From Microbacterium wangchenii (lineage in GTDB: Bacteria; Actinomycetota; Actinomycetes; Actinomycetales; Microbacteriaceae), in the NCBI RefSeq assembly GCF_004564355.1, contig NZ_CP038266.1:3038001-3102000 (forward strand): a stretch of DNA of 64,000 bases, in the 5' to 3' direction. The notes beneath the pieces were generated by a model, which did no database searches, was not told where the DNA came from, and was given only the letters and a program-made list of their open reading frames with translations. This document shows positions 8,258-15,400 of the stretch, piece after piece; the first letter of the stretch is position 1; the number at the start of each line of letters is the position of its first letter. The position numbers and the translations under genes were made by a program.

Positions 8258-9229
8258 TCAGCCGATGAACGCCCAGAAGAGGAACGCGCCGTAGGCGAGC
8301 GAGGTGAGCGACGTCAGTGCGAGCGCGACCACCAATTCGCGGGGCACGCGGTAGGTCCAGACGATGAGGATCGCCGGCAGGGCGGCCAGCAGTGCCATGA
8401 GGCTCAGCCAAGCGATGGGGTAGAACAGCGCCAGATACGCCGCGATCCCGAAGGGGGCCAGCACCAGCACGGTGTACAGCACCTGCGTCGCCCGCCGTCC
8501 GATGCGCACCGTGAGGGTGCGCTTGCCGGCGACGCGGTCCTGGTCGATGTCGCGCAGGTTGTTGGCCAGGAGCACGGCGCATGCGAGGAAGCCGATCGCG
8601 ACCGCGCCGAACCACGCCTCCTGCGGGAGAGCGAAGGCCTGCACCCACGTCGTCCCGAGCGTTGCGACCAGCCCGAAGAAGACGAAGACGAACAGCTCCC
8701 CGAGCCCCGCGTAGCCGTAGGGGCGCTTCCCGCCGGTGTAGAACCACGCCGCCACGATGCACGCCGCCCCGACCACGATCATCCACCACTGCTGCGTGCG
8801 GATGACGATGGCAAGGCCGGCGAGCGCGCCGATGCCGAAGAAGACCAGGGCCACGACGAGCACGGTGCGGGGCTGAGCCTTGCGCGATGCGGTGAGCCGC
8901 GCAGGCCCCACGCGGTGGTCATCGGTGCCGCGGATGCCGTCGCTGTAGTCGTTGGCGAAGTTCACCCCGATCTGCAGGCTCACCGCCACGACGAGGCAGG
9001 CCAGCGCGATGACCCAGTGGAACGGCTCGGCGCCGAGGTTGGCGGCGCCCGTTCCCACGAGCACGGGGCTCACCGCGAGCGGCAGCGTGCGCAGGCGTGC
9101 CGCACCGATCCAGTCGCGCGCGGTGGCCTTCGCGGGAGGCGCCGCGACCGGACGCTTCTGCGGATTGCCACGGGGGCGGGGGCGCGCGGAGCTGGTGCGG
9201 GCGGGACGTTTACGGGGTTGAGCGGCCAC
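8258..9229 (-). CDS. menA: MenA, 1,4-dihydroxy-2-naphthoate polyprenyltransferase
   Basis: A 323-residue integral membrane UbiA-type prenyltransferase that attaches the isoprenoid tail to dihydroxynaphthoate. The first Asp-rich motif is visible as NFANDYSDGIRGTDD and the second region as NNLRDIDQDRVAGKRTL. About eight hydrophobic helices follow a basic 35-residue N-terminal extension rich in Arg and Pro. The GTG start at 9229 is supported by a -10-like hexamer 8 bases upstream. It follows menE with a 57-base gap. Confidence 0.94.
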   Translation of the reverse strand: MAAQPRKRPARTSSARPRPRGNPQKRPVAAPPAKATARDWIGAARLRTLPLAVSPVLVGTGAANLGAEPFHWVIALACLVVAVSLQIGVNFANDYSDGIRGTDDHRVGPARLTASRKAQPRTVLVVALVFFGIGALAGLAIVIRTQQWWMIVVGAACIVAAWFYTGGKRPYGYAGLGELFVFVFFGLVATLGTTWVQAFALPQEAWFGAVAIGFLACAVLLANNLRDIDQDRVAGKRTLTVRIGRRATQVLYTVLVLAPFGIAAYLALFYPIAWLSLMALLAALPAILIVWTYRVPRELVVALALTSLTSLAYGAFLFWAFIG

Positions 9230-9237
9230 GAAGTGCC

Positions 9238-9243
9238 ATCCTA
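9238..9243 (-). promoter_or_regulatory. Leaderless -10 hexamer before menA
   Basis: TAGGAT on the minus strand ends 8 bases before the GTG start of menA at 9229, with no Shine-Dalgarno site. Confidence 0.45.
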
Positions 9244-9286
9244 GGCGGGCGCGCCACCCTCCACCGGCGGTCTCTGCCCGCTCCGC

Positions 9287-10444
9287 CTAGTGCAGCGATG
9301 CCACGAGTCGGCGGATCGCCTCGCGGTCGGGCTTGCCGGAGGGCAGGGAGTCGAGCTCGTCGACGACGATGAGCCGGGACGGCCGCGCGGGGGCACCCAG
9401 CTCGGCGGCGACGGCTGTGCGCGCGTGCTCGAGCTGCTCCGCCTCGCTACGGCGCAGGGCGTCGCCGCGCGGGGCGACGATGACGGATGCCTCGCCCCAC
9501 TGCGGGTCGGCCACGGGCACCACGACGGCGGATTCGAGTCCGCGGATGCTGCGCACGACCTGTTCCACGCGGTCGAGGGAGATGTTCACGCCGCCGGACA
9601 CGATGACGTTGTCGATGCGTCCGTGGATGCGGAGCAGCCCGTGCTCGTCGACGAGTCCGGCGTCGCCCGTGCGGTACCAGCGGGTTCCGTCCGGGTCGGT
9701 GGGGAACACCGCGGCCGTGCGGCCCGGTTCGCCGAGGTAACCGTCGGCCAGGACGGGGCCGGTGATCTGCACCTCGCCGCCGACGACCCGGATACGCACG
9801 CCGTCCAGCGGCGCGCCGTCGTAGACGCACCCCCCGCACGTCTCCGTCGACCCGTAGGTGCGCACGATCCGGGCACCGGCGTCGGCCGCGCGCTCGCGGA
9901 GGGCGTCGGGGAGGGACTGCCCGCCGACGAGGATCGCCTCGAACGATTGCAGCGCGTCGGCGACGTCGCGATCGGATGCGGCGGCGTCGAGCACCCGCTG
10001 CAGCTGCACCGGCACGAGGGAGGTGTACGTGGGCACGCGCACGCCGTTCTCGGTGGAGGTCATGAGCCGTGCGGCGGCGGCGAAGGATGTGGGTGAGAAC
10101 GATCCCGACAGGATCGCCGGCTCGCGCCCGGCGATCAGGGAGCGCACGAGCACCTGCACACCTGCCACGTAGGCCGGCGGAAGCGCGAGCAGCCACGCGC
10201 CCTCGCCGATGCGGGCGGAGGTCGCCAGCGCACTGGAGGTCAGCGCGCTGCGGCTGAGCGCGACGGCCTTGGGCACGCCGGTGGAGCCCGACGTCGTCAC
10301 GACGACCGCCGTCCCCGCCGGCACCTCGGCGGGCAGCTGGCCACGGGTGGAACCGAACCCCACCGCCGGCCCTGCGCCGAGGGCCGCGCGCAGGGCCCGC
10401 AGCACATCCCGCGGGTCGGCCGCGTCGATCTGCTCCAGCCTCAC
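9287..10444 (-). CDS. menE: MenE, o-succinylbenzoate-CoA ligase
   Basis: A 385-residue member of the AMP-forming acyl-CoA synthetase family that activates o-succinylbenzoate. Visible are the P-loop-like TTSGSTGVPKAV, the RTYGSTETCGG core, the GYLGEPGRTA stretch, YRTGDAGLVDEHGLLRIHGR and a late SGKPDREAI carrying the catalytic Lys. It is shorter than most acyl-CoA ligases (500 or more residues), but this compact form is usual for actinobacterial MenE. It lies between menB and menA on the same strand. Confidence 0.92.
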   Translation of the reverse strand: MRLEQIDAADPRDVLRALRAALGAGPAVGFGSTRGQLPAEVPAGTAVVVTTSGSTGVPKAVALSRSALTSSALATSARIGEGAWLLALPPAYVAGVQVLVRSLIAGREPAILSGSFSPTSFAAAARLMTSTENGVRVPTYTSLVPVQLQRVLDAAASDRDVADALQSFEAILVGGQSLPDALRERAADAGARIVRTYGSTETCGGCVYDGAPLDGVRIRVVGGEVQITGPVLADGYLGEPGRTAAVFPTDPDGTRWYRTGDAGLVDEHGLLRIHGRIDNVIVSGGVNISLDRVEQVVRSIRGLESAVVVPVADPQWGEASVIVAPRGDALRRSEAEQLEHARTAVAAELGAPARPSRLIVVDELDSLPSGKPDREAIRRLVASLH

Positions 10445-10525
10445 GTCGGTCTCACTCCCTCCGGATGCCGCTGTTTTCCACGGTCGACTCGGCGGTCGCT
10501 TCTCGCAAGGGGGTGCGCGGGGGCG

Positions 10526-11425
10526 TCAGTAGTGCCACGGGAAGCCGGTCCAATCGGGGTCGCGCTTCTCCAGGAAGGCGTCGCGACCCTCGACGGCCTC
10601 ATCCGTGCCGTACGCCAGGCGCGTGGCCTCCCCCGCGAACACCTGCTGTCCGACGAGGCCGTCGTCGACGGCGTTGAAGGCGAACTTGAGCATGCGGATC
10701 GCCGTGGGGGACTTGCCGAGGATCGTGCGGGCCATCGCGATCGCCTCGCGTTCGAGGTCGGCGTGCGGCACGACGCGGTTGACCGCGCCGATCTCGTACG
10801 CGCGCTGGGCGGAATATTCCTCCGCGAGGAAGAAGACCTCCCGTGCGAGCTTCTGCCCGATCTGGCGCGCGAAGTACGCGGAGCCGTAGCCGGCGTCGAA
10901 CGAGCCGACATCCGCGTCCGTCTGCTTGAACCGGCCGTGCTCGGCCGAGGCGATCGACAGGTCGCACACGACGTTGAGGGAGTGCCCGCCTCCCGCGGCC
11001 CACCCGGGGACGACGGCGATGACAACCTTCGGCATGAAGCGGATGAGGCGCTGGACCTCGAGGATGTGCAGCCGCCCGGCGCGGGCGGGGTCCGGCGCGG
11101 TCGCGTCGTCGCCGGCGTAGGTGTAGCCGTCGCGCCCGCGGATGCGCTGGTCGCCGCCGGAGCAGAACGCCCAGCCACCGTCCTTGGGGCTGGGTCCGTT
11201 GCCGGTGAGGAGCACGACGCCGATGCGCGGATCCTGCCGCGCGATGTCCAGGGCCGTGTAGAGCTCGTCGACGGTGTGCGGGCGGAAGGCGTTGCGCACC
11301 TCCGGGCGATCGAACGCGATGCGCGCGATCCGCCCGTCGTGCGAGACGTGCGCCGTGATGTCGGTGTAGCGCTCGCTTCCAGGTGCCGCCGTCCACTCCG
11401 CGGCGTCGAACAGCTCCGAGACCAT
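10526..11425 (-). CDS. menB: MenB, 1,4-dihydroxy-2-naphthoyl-CoA synthase
   Basis: A 299-residue crotonase-fold enzyme that closes the second ring of naphthoate. Key segments are FDRPEVRNAFRPHT, the CSGGDQRIRGRDGY oxyanion region, GWAAGGGHSLNVVCDL and a C-terminal EKRDPDWTGFPWHY end typical of MenB. The start is ATG at 11425, overlapping the stop of the LLM oxidoreductase gene as TGATG, so translation of the two is coupled. menE follows after 81 bases. Confidence 0.94.
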   Translation of the reverse strand: MVSELFDAAEWTAAPGSERYTDITAHVSHDGRIARIAFDRPEVRNAFRPHTVDELYTALDIARQDPRIGVVLLTGNGPSPKDGGWAFCSGGDQRIRGRDGYTYAGDDATAPDPARAGRLHILEVQRLIRFMPKVVIAVVPGWAAGGGHSLNVVCDLSIASAEHGRFKQTDADVGSFDAGYGSAYFARQIGQKLAREVFFLAEEYSAQRAYEIGAVNRVVPHADLEREAIAMARTILGKSPTAIRMLKFAFNAVDDGLVGQQVFAGEATRLAYGTDEAVEGRDAFLEKRDPDWTGFPWHY

Positions 11426-12210
11426 CAGGAGCCGTTCTTTCCGTCGCGCCAGCGCAGCCATCGCGCCACCGTGTCGTAATCCGCGGCGCCGGGCGCCCAG
11501 CCGAGGGTGTACAGACGCACACCGGCGTCGAACAGTGCGTCGGCCGCGTCGTCGTCGCGCCCCTTGAGCTCGTTGGAGACGACCATCCCGGAGACATCCC
11601 GACCTTCCACCTCGCCCCACTTCCGGATGACCGAGATCTTGTGCGCCATCTCCTCCGGCGCGACGAAGCTGTGCCAGATGTCGGCGTGACGCGCGACGAT
11701 CCGCAGGGTCTTCTGCTCCCCTTTGCCGCCGATGAGGATCGGGATGCGGCGGGTGGGCGGCGGGTTGAGCACGCCCCAGCGGGCCACGACCCGGTCGAGG
11801 CCTTCCGCGAGGTCGTTCAGGCGCGTCCCGGGCGTGCCGAATTCGCACCCGTACTCGGCGTAGTCCCGCTCGAACCAGCCCGCGCCGGTGCCGAAGACGA
11901 ACCGGCCGCCGCTGATGTGGTCGATCGTGCGGGCCATGTCGGCCTGCAGATCCGGATTGCGGTAGCTGTTGCAGTTCACCAGCGCGCCGAACTCGACGCG
12001 CTCGGTCTGCTCGGCCCACGCCGCGAGCATCGTCCACGACTCGAAGTGCAGACCATCGGGGTCGCCGTGCAGGGGGAAGAAGTGGTCCCAGTTGAACAGG
12101 ACGTCCACGCCCATCTCCTCCAGCCGCAGCACCGCATCGCGGATCTGCGGGTAGGAGGCGTGCTGCGGTTCGATCTGCACGCCGATGCGCACGGGGGTGT
12201 CCAGGAGCAT
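11425..12210 (-). CDS. LLM-class F420-dependent oxidoreductase, coupled to menB
   Basis: A 261-residue luciferase-like monooxygenase-fold protein. Typical segments are the N-terminal IGVQIEPQHASYPQI, the NWDHFFPLHGDPDG loop, the DHISGGRFVFGTGAGWFERDY signature and IPILIGGKGEQKTLRIVARHAD. Members of this class usually bind F420 or FMN; the substrate cannot be read. Its stop overlaps the menB start (TGATG), placing it first in a menB-menE unit. A -10 hexamer lies 6 bases before its start and includes the TAG stop of the upstream gene. Confidence 0.85.
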   Translation of the reverse strand: MLLDTPVRIGVQIEPQHASYPQIRDAVLRLEEMGVDVLFNWDHFFPLHGDPDGLHFESWTMLAAWAEQTERVEFGALVNCNSYRNPDLQADMARTIDHISGGRFVFGTGAGWFERDYAEYGCEFGTPGTRLNDLAEGLDRVVARWGVLNPPPTRRIPILIGGKGEQKTLRIVARHADIWHSFVAPEEMAHKISVIRKWGEVEGRDVSGMVVSNELKGRDDDAADALFDAGVRLYTLGWAPGAADYDTVARWLRWRDGKNGS

Positions 12211-12216
12211 GCCGTC

Positions 12217-12222
12217 AGCCTA
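12217..12222 (-). promoter_or_regulatory. -10 hexamer overlapping a TAG stop, before the LLM-menB unit
   Basis: TAGGCT on the minus strand ends 6 bases before the ATG at 12210. Its first three bases are the TAG stop codon of the upstream membrane-protein gene. Confidence 0.5.
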
Positions 12223-13218
12223 TTCCGCGGTCACCGCGGCCCGGGCCCGGGTTGACGTCCGCCCCGCGCGCCGGGCCTTGAGGAAGGCCTCCACGCTGTC
12301 CCACCCGGCGACGCCGACCAGCGTGAACCCGAAGACGACCCCGACGATCACCGCCACGGTGTCGCCGGACTCCGGGATCACCGAGGCGAAGAACTCCGGG
12401 TTCACCAGCTCGCCCCGCACCAGCAGCCACAGCCCCGGCACCACGATGAGCAGATTCAGCAGCAGGTTGACCGAAGCCGAACGCGCCGTCCAGCGGCCGT
12501 GCGCATACACGCGGATTGCCAGGAGCGCCTCGCACGCGCACAGGGCGAGCAGGCCCCCGATCCACCACGGCCACAGCCCCGGCGCCAGGAACGACGTCCA
12601 GCCGCGGTCGGCCAGGTACGCCGTCCCCACGAAGTGGTCCCACAGGACAGCGCCGGCCACCACCCCGAGGAGAACGAGCGACGCGACCAGGTCGGACAGG
12701 CGCGCACCGCTGTCGCGAGGCTCCGGAAGCTGGTCGGGCGTCCATCGGCTCACGAACCCGACGTCCGCACCGCCCGCAGACCGTTCCACGGTGAAGAACA
12801 CCAGCGTGGTCCAGAAGCCGACGTTCACGATCACGCTCACCGTGACGCTCGCGACCGAGCCGACGATCTCGCCGAAGGCCGCGCCGGAGAGGGTCTGGCC
12901 CAGCGCCACCCCGAACGCGGCGCACACCGGCACGATCGCCCACAGCAGCTTCGTCAGTCGCCACCACGCGAGGTAGTAACGCGGCCCGATGAGCTGCAAC
13001 GGGCGGTCGATGTAGTCGGCCGCGAGGCGATCGGGGTCGCCCAGGTCCGTCAGCACCCCCCGCTCGGCGGCATCGGGCGATTCCCCGGCCGCCACGCGGG
13101 CGTCGAGCTGATCGTCGATCAGTGCCCGCAGCTCCGCGGCGAGGTCAGCGCGCTGCTTCTCGGGCACCGAACGCATCGCGGCATCGACGTACCGGTCGGT
13201 CAACGTGGACATGGTCAT
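12220..13218 (-). CDS. Permease-prefix-domain membrane protein, PadR partner
   Basis: A 332-residue protein. The first 70 residues form a soluble helical domain (RYVDAAMRSVPEKQRADLAAELRALIDDQL, then SPDAAERGVLTDLGDPDRLAADY) of the type that precedes permeases in PadR-linked genes. About seven hydrophobic helices follow. Its start overlaps the PadR stop (ATGA). PadR plus a membrane protein with this prefix is a common actinobacterial pair, so the PadR very likely controls it. The transported or sensed compound is unknown. Confidence 0.8.
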   Translation of the reverse strand: MTMSTLTDRYVDAAMRSVPEKQRADLAAELRALIDDQLDARVAAGESPDAAERGVLTDLGDPDRLAADYIDRPLQLIGPRYYLAWWRLTKLLWAIVPVCAAFGVALGQTLSGAAFGEIVGSVASVTVSVIVNVGFWTTLVFFTVERSAGGADVGFVSRWTPDQLPEPRDSGARLSDLVASLVLLGVVAGAVLWDHFVGTAYLADRGWTSFLAPGLWPWWIGGLLALCACEALLAIRVYAHGRWTARSASVNLLLNLLIVVPGLWLLVRGELVNPEFFASVIPESGDTVAVIVGVVFGFTLVGVAGWDSVEAFLKARRAGRTSTRARAAVTAE

Positions 13219-13550
13219 CTCTCCTCAGGCAGGGTGGCGATTGCGTCGGCGACGGCGCGCCATTCGGCGGTGAGCCGGTCGGCGAGCGCCGCGCCGGCGG
13301 CACTCGTGCGGTAGAACTTGCGGGGCCGCGTCTCGTCGGTGTTCCACTCGCTGGTCAGGTAGCCCTGCTTCTCGAGGCGGCGCAGCAGGGGATAGAGCGT
13401 GTTGGCGTCGGTGGGGAACCCGTGACGCTCCAGGTCTTCGAGCAGGCCATAGCCGTAGCCGGGCTCGCGCAGGAGCTGCAAGCAGGCGAGCACGACGGTC
13501 CCGCGCCGGATCTCCTGCAGGTGTCCGCTCAGCGCGTCATCCTCACTCAT
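13215..13550 (-). CDS. PadR-family transcriptional regulator
   Basis: A 111-residue winged-helix repressor. Recognisable segments are RRGTVVLACLQLL, the GYGYGLLEDLERHGFPTDANTLYPLLRRLEKQGYL-like DNA-binding helices and a KFYRTSAAG wing. The ATG at 13550 is preferred over a GTG at 13574, because a -10 hexamer lies 7 bases upstream of it and an inverted repeat overlaps that promoter. It is the first gene of a two-gene unit with the membrane protein downstream. Confidence 0.9.
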   Translation of the reverse strand: MSEDDALSGHLQEIRRGTVVLACLQLLREPGYGYGLLEDLERHGFPTDANTLYPLLRRLEKQGYLTSEWNTDETRPRKFYRTSAAGAALADRLTAEWRAVADAIATLPEER

Positions 13551-13587
13551 GACGCACACGGTACTGTGCGTCACACACTAACGTCAA
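13550..13587 (-). promoter_or_regulatory. PadR promoter with overlapping operator; leaderless start
   Basis: On the minus strand TTGACG (13582-13587), an 18-base spacer and TACCGT (13558-13563) form a good -35/-10 pair, with the ATG 7 bases further on. TGACGCAC (13550-13557) and GTGCGTCA (13566-13573) are perfect inverted arms that cover the -10 and the start, which fits autorepression. Confidence 0.65.
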
Positions 13588-13633
13588 CCTCACACCGCTG
13601 TGTGCCCGTCACTGCACGGACGCACATCCGAGG

Positions 13634-13639
13634 CAGGAT
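13634..13639 (+). promoter_or_regulatory. Leaderless -10 hexamer before menC
   Basis: CAGGAT ends 6 bases before the GTG at 13646. A short CACAC/GTGTG inverted repeat lies upstream at 13591-13604. Confidence 0.4.
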
Positions 13640-13645
13640 GGGGGC

Positions 13646-14638
13646 GTGACCGCTCCCCTACCCCCGCTCGACGAACTGCTCGCCGACGCGCACGTCGTCG
13701 CCCTCCCGATGGCGCGACGCTTCCGCGGTGTCGACGTGCGCGAGGCGGTCGTGCTGGAGGGCCCGTCGGGATGGACGGAGTTCTCGCCCTTCGTCGAGTA
13801 CGACGACTCCGAGGCCGCGACGTGGCTCGCCGGCGCGATCGACTTCGGATGGGGCGAGCCCCCGACGACTCGGCGCGACACCGTGCGGGTCAACGCCACG
13901 ATCCCCGCGGTCTCGGCCGACGACGTCCCCGCGGTGCTCGCGCGCTTCGACGGCTGCCGCACGGCCAAGGTGAAGGTCGCCGAGCCGGGGCAGACCCTCG
14001 CCGACGACATCGCGCGCGTGCGCGCCGTCCGCACCGCCATGGGCCCCGAGGGCCGAGTGCGCGTGGATGCCAACGGCGGCTGGAACCTCGATGAGGCAGA
14101 GCACGCCGTGCACGCCCTGGCGCCTTTCGATCTCGAGTACGTCGAGCAGCCGTGCGGCGGCCTGGAAGACCTGGCGCAGTTGCGGGAGCGCATCGCCTAC
14201 CTGGGGATCCCCGTCGCCGCCGACGAGAGCGTGCGCAAGGCGGATGACCCGTTACGGGTCGCGCGCGCCGGCGCCGCCGACCTGCTCGTCGTCAAAGCCC
14301 AGCCCCTGGGGGGAGTGCATCGCGCGCTGGAGATCGTCGCCGCATCCGGCCTGCCGGCGGTCGTGTCCAGCGCGCTGGACACCTCCGTGGGACTGGCCAT
14401 GGGCGTGGCGCTGGCCGCGGCGCTGCCCGAGCTGGATTACGACTGCGGCCTGGGGACCTCGTCCCTGTTCCTGGCCGATGTCGCCGACCCGCCGCTGCGA
14501 CCGCGCGAGGGGATGCTGCCGGTGGGAGCCGTGGTGCCCTCGCCGGACCGGCTGCGCGCACTCGCTGCCGCGCCCGAGCGCCGGGAGTGGTGGCTGCGCC
14601 GTCTCACGCGCTGCCACGCGCTGCTCGCCGAACGCTGA
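13646..14638 (+). CDS. menC: MenC, o-succinylbenzoate synthase
   Basis: A 330-residue enolase-superfamily enzyme that dehydrates SHCHC to o-succinylbenzoate. Conserved features are the first catalytic Lys pair in TAKVKVAEPG, metal ligands in DANGGWNLDE, YVEQPCGG and AADESVRKADD, and the second catalytic Lys in LLVVKAQPLGG. It is transcribed away from the rest of the men cluster and is separated from menB by the PadR pair and the LLM gene. The GTG start is supported by the -10 hexamer 6 bases before it. Confidence 0.93.
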   Translation: MTAPLPPLDELLADAHVVALPMARRFRGVDVREAVVLEGPSGWTEFSPFVEYDDSEAATWLAGAIDFGWGEPPTTRRDTVRVNATIPAVSADDVPAVLARFDGCRTAKVKVAEPGQTLADDIARVRAVRTAMGPEGRVRVDANGGWNLDEAEHAVHALAPFDLEYVEQPCGGLEDLAQLRERIAYLGIPVAADESVRKADDPLRVARAGAADLLVVKAQPLGGVHRALEIVAASGLPAVVSSALDTSVGLAMGVALAAALPELDYDCGLGTSSLFLADVADPPLRPREGMLPVGAVVPSPDRLRALAAAPERREWWLRRLTRCHALLAER

Positions 14639-14649
14639 CCGGGGGTCAG
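14635..14649. terminator. Short hairpin between convergent genes
   Basis: CTGACC and GGTCAG form a 6-base stem with a 3-base loop, spanning the menC stop and the TetR stop. It has no T-run and is at most a weak two-way terminator. Confidence 0.25.
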
Positions 14650-15287
14650 TCCGACCCGGCGATGAGCAGCGGGACGACGCCCGCGAGGGCGTGCTGGACC
14701 TCCTCGCGTGCGCCGAGACGGTCACGTCCCGCCATCACCGCGCGCGTCATGGTCCCTTCCCACACCAGCAGCAGCAGCTGGGCCACCTGATCCTGCGGCA
14801 GCGCGAGGCGCAGCCCGCTGGCGCGCGCGATGTCGCCGATCATGCGGGCGATGTTCCGGCTGAGCTCCTGATCCTGCTCGAGGAACGCTTCGGCCATCGC
14901 GGGATTGCGCAGGGCATGGATGCGGATCTCGCTCATGAGCAGCACGCCCAGCCGGTCATCCCCCGGGAGATCCAGCACGCGCTCGACCAGCGCGACGGCG
15001 GTGGCCGGGGTCGCATCCAGCGCCCCCTCGCCCGCCAGCTCGGCGACCCGCGCCTCCACATCCGAGACGCGGGACCGCGCGACGGAGGCCGCGAGCTCGA
15101 GGAACATCTCCTCCTTCGACGCGAAGTTGGAGTAGAACGCCCCGCGCGTGAACCCCGCCCGCTCGCATACCGATTCGACGGAGGTCGCATCGAGCCCGAC
15201 TTCGGCGAACACCTCGGTGGCAGCGTCCAGGAGCCGCTGGCGCGTGGCCTCCCGGCCGCGAGGGGTCGTGGCGGTCGTCTCGCTCAT
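14646..15287 (-). CDS. TetR-family repressor of the MMPL-YhgE operon
   Basis: A 213-residue TetR-type regulator. The N-terminal helix-turn-helix is RQRLLDAATEVFAEVGLDATSVESVCERAGFTRGAFY-like, and a ligand-binding helical domain follows. The ATG at 15287 is chosen because GAGGA lies 5-6 bases before it; an upstream GTG-type start at 15311 has no such site. It is divergent from the MMPL gene, with two operator-like inverted repeats between them. It therefore probably represses export until a membrane-active ligand binds. Confidence 0.88.
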   Translation of the reverse strand: MSETTATTPRGREATRQRLLDAATEVFAEVGLDATSVESVCERAGFTRGAFYSNFASKEEMFLELAASVARSRVSDVEARVAELAGEGALDATPATAVALVERVLDLPGDDRLGVLLMSEIRIHALRNPAMAEAFLEQDQELSRNIARMIGDIARASGLRLALPQDQVAQLLLLVWEGTMTRAVMAGRDRLGAREEVQHALAGVVPLLIAGSD

Positions 15288-15339
15288 CAGTCCTCGTTTC
15301 ACACGGATCACTCAGCCCCGGGGGGCTCTGCGCCACATA

Positions 15340-15357
15340 CGATACATGGGTGTATCG
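15340..15357. promoter_or_regulatory. TetR operator 1 (perfect inverted repeat)
   Basis: CGATACA (15340-15346), TGGG, then TGTATCG (15351-15357) form a perfect 18-base dyad in the middle of the TetR/MMPL intergenic region. Confidence 0.7.
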
Positions 15358-15373
15358 GATACGACGCTGTATC
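15358..15373. promoter_or_regulatory. TetR operator 2 (tandem copy)
   Basis: GATAC (15358-15362), six bases, then GTATC (15369-15373) repeat the core and spacing of operator 1. The dyad centres are 17 bases apart, so two dimers could bind overlapping DNA faces. Confidence 0.55.
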
Positions 15374-15400
15374 GGAGCCGTCTGACCGATCGGAGCCGCT

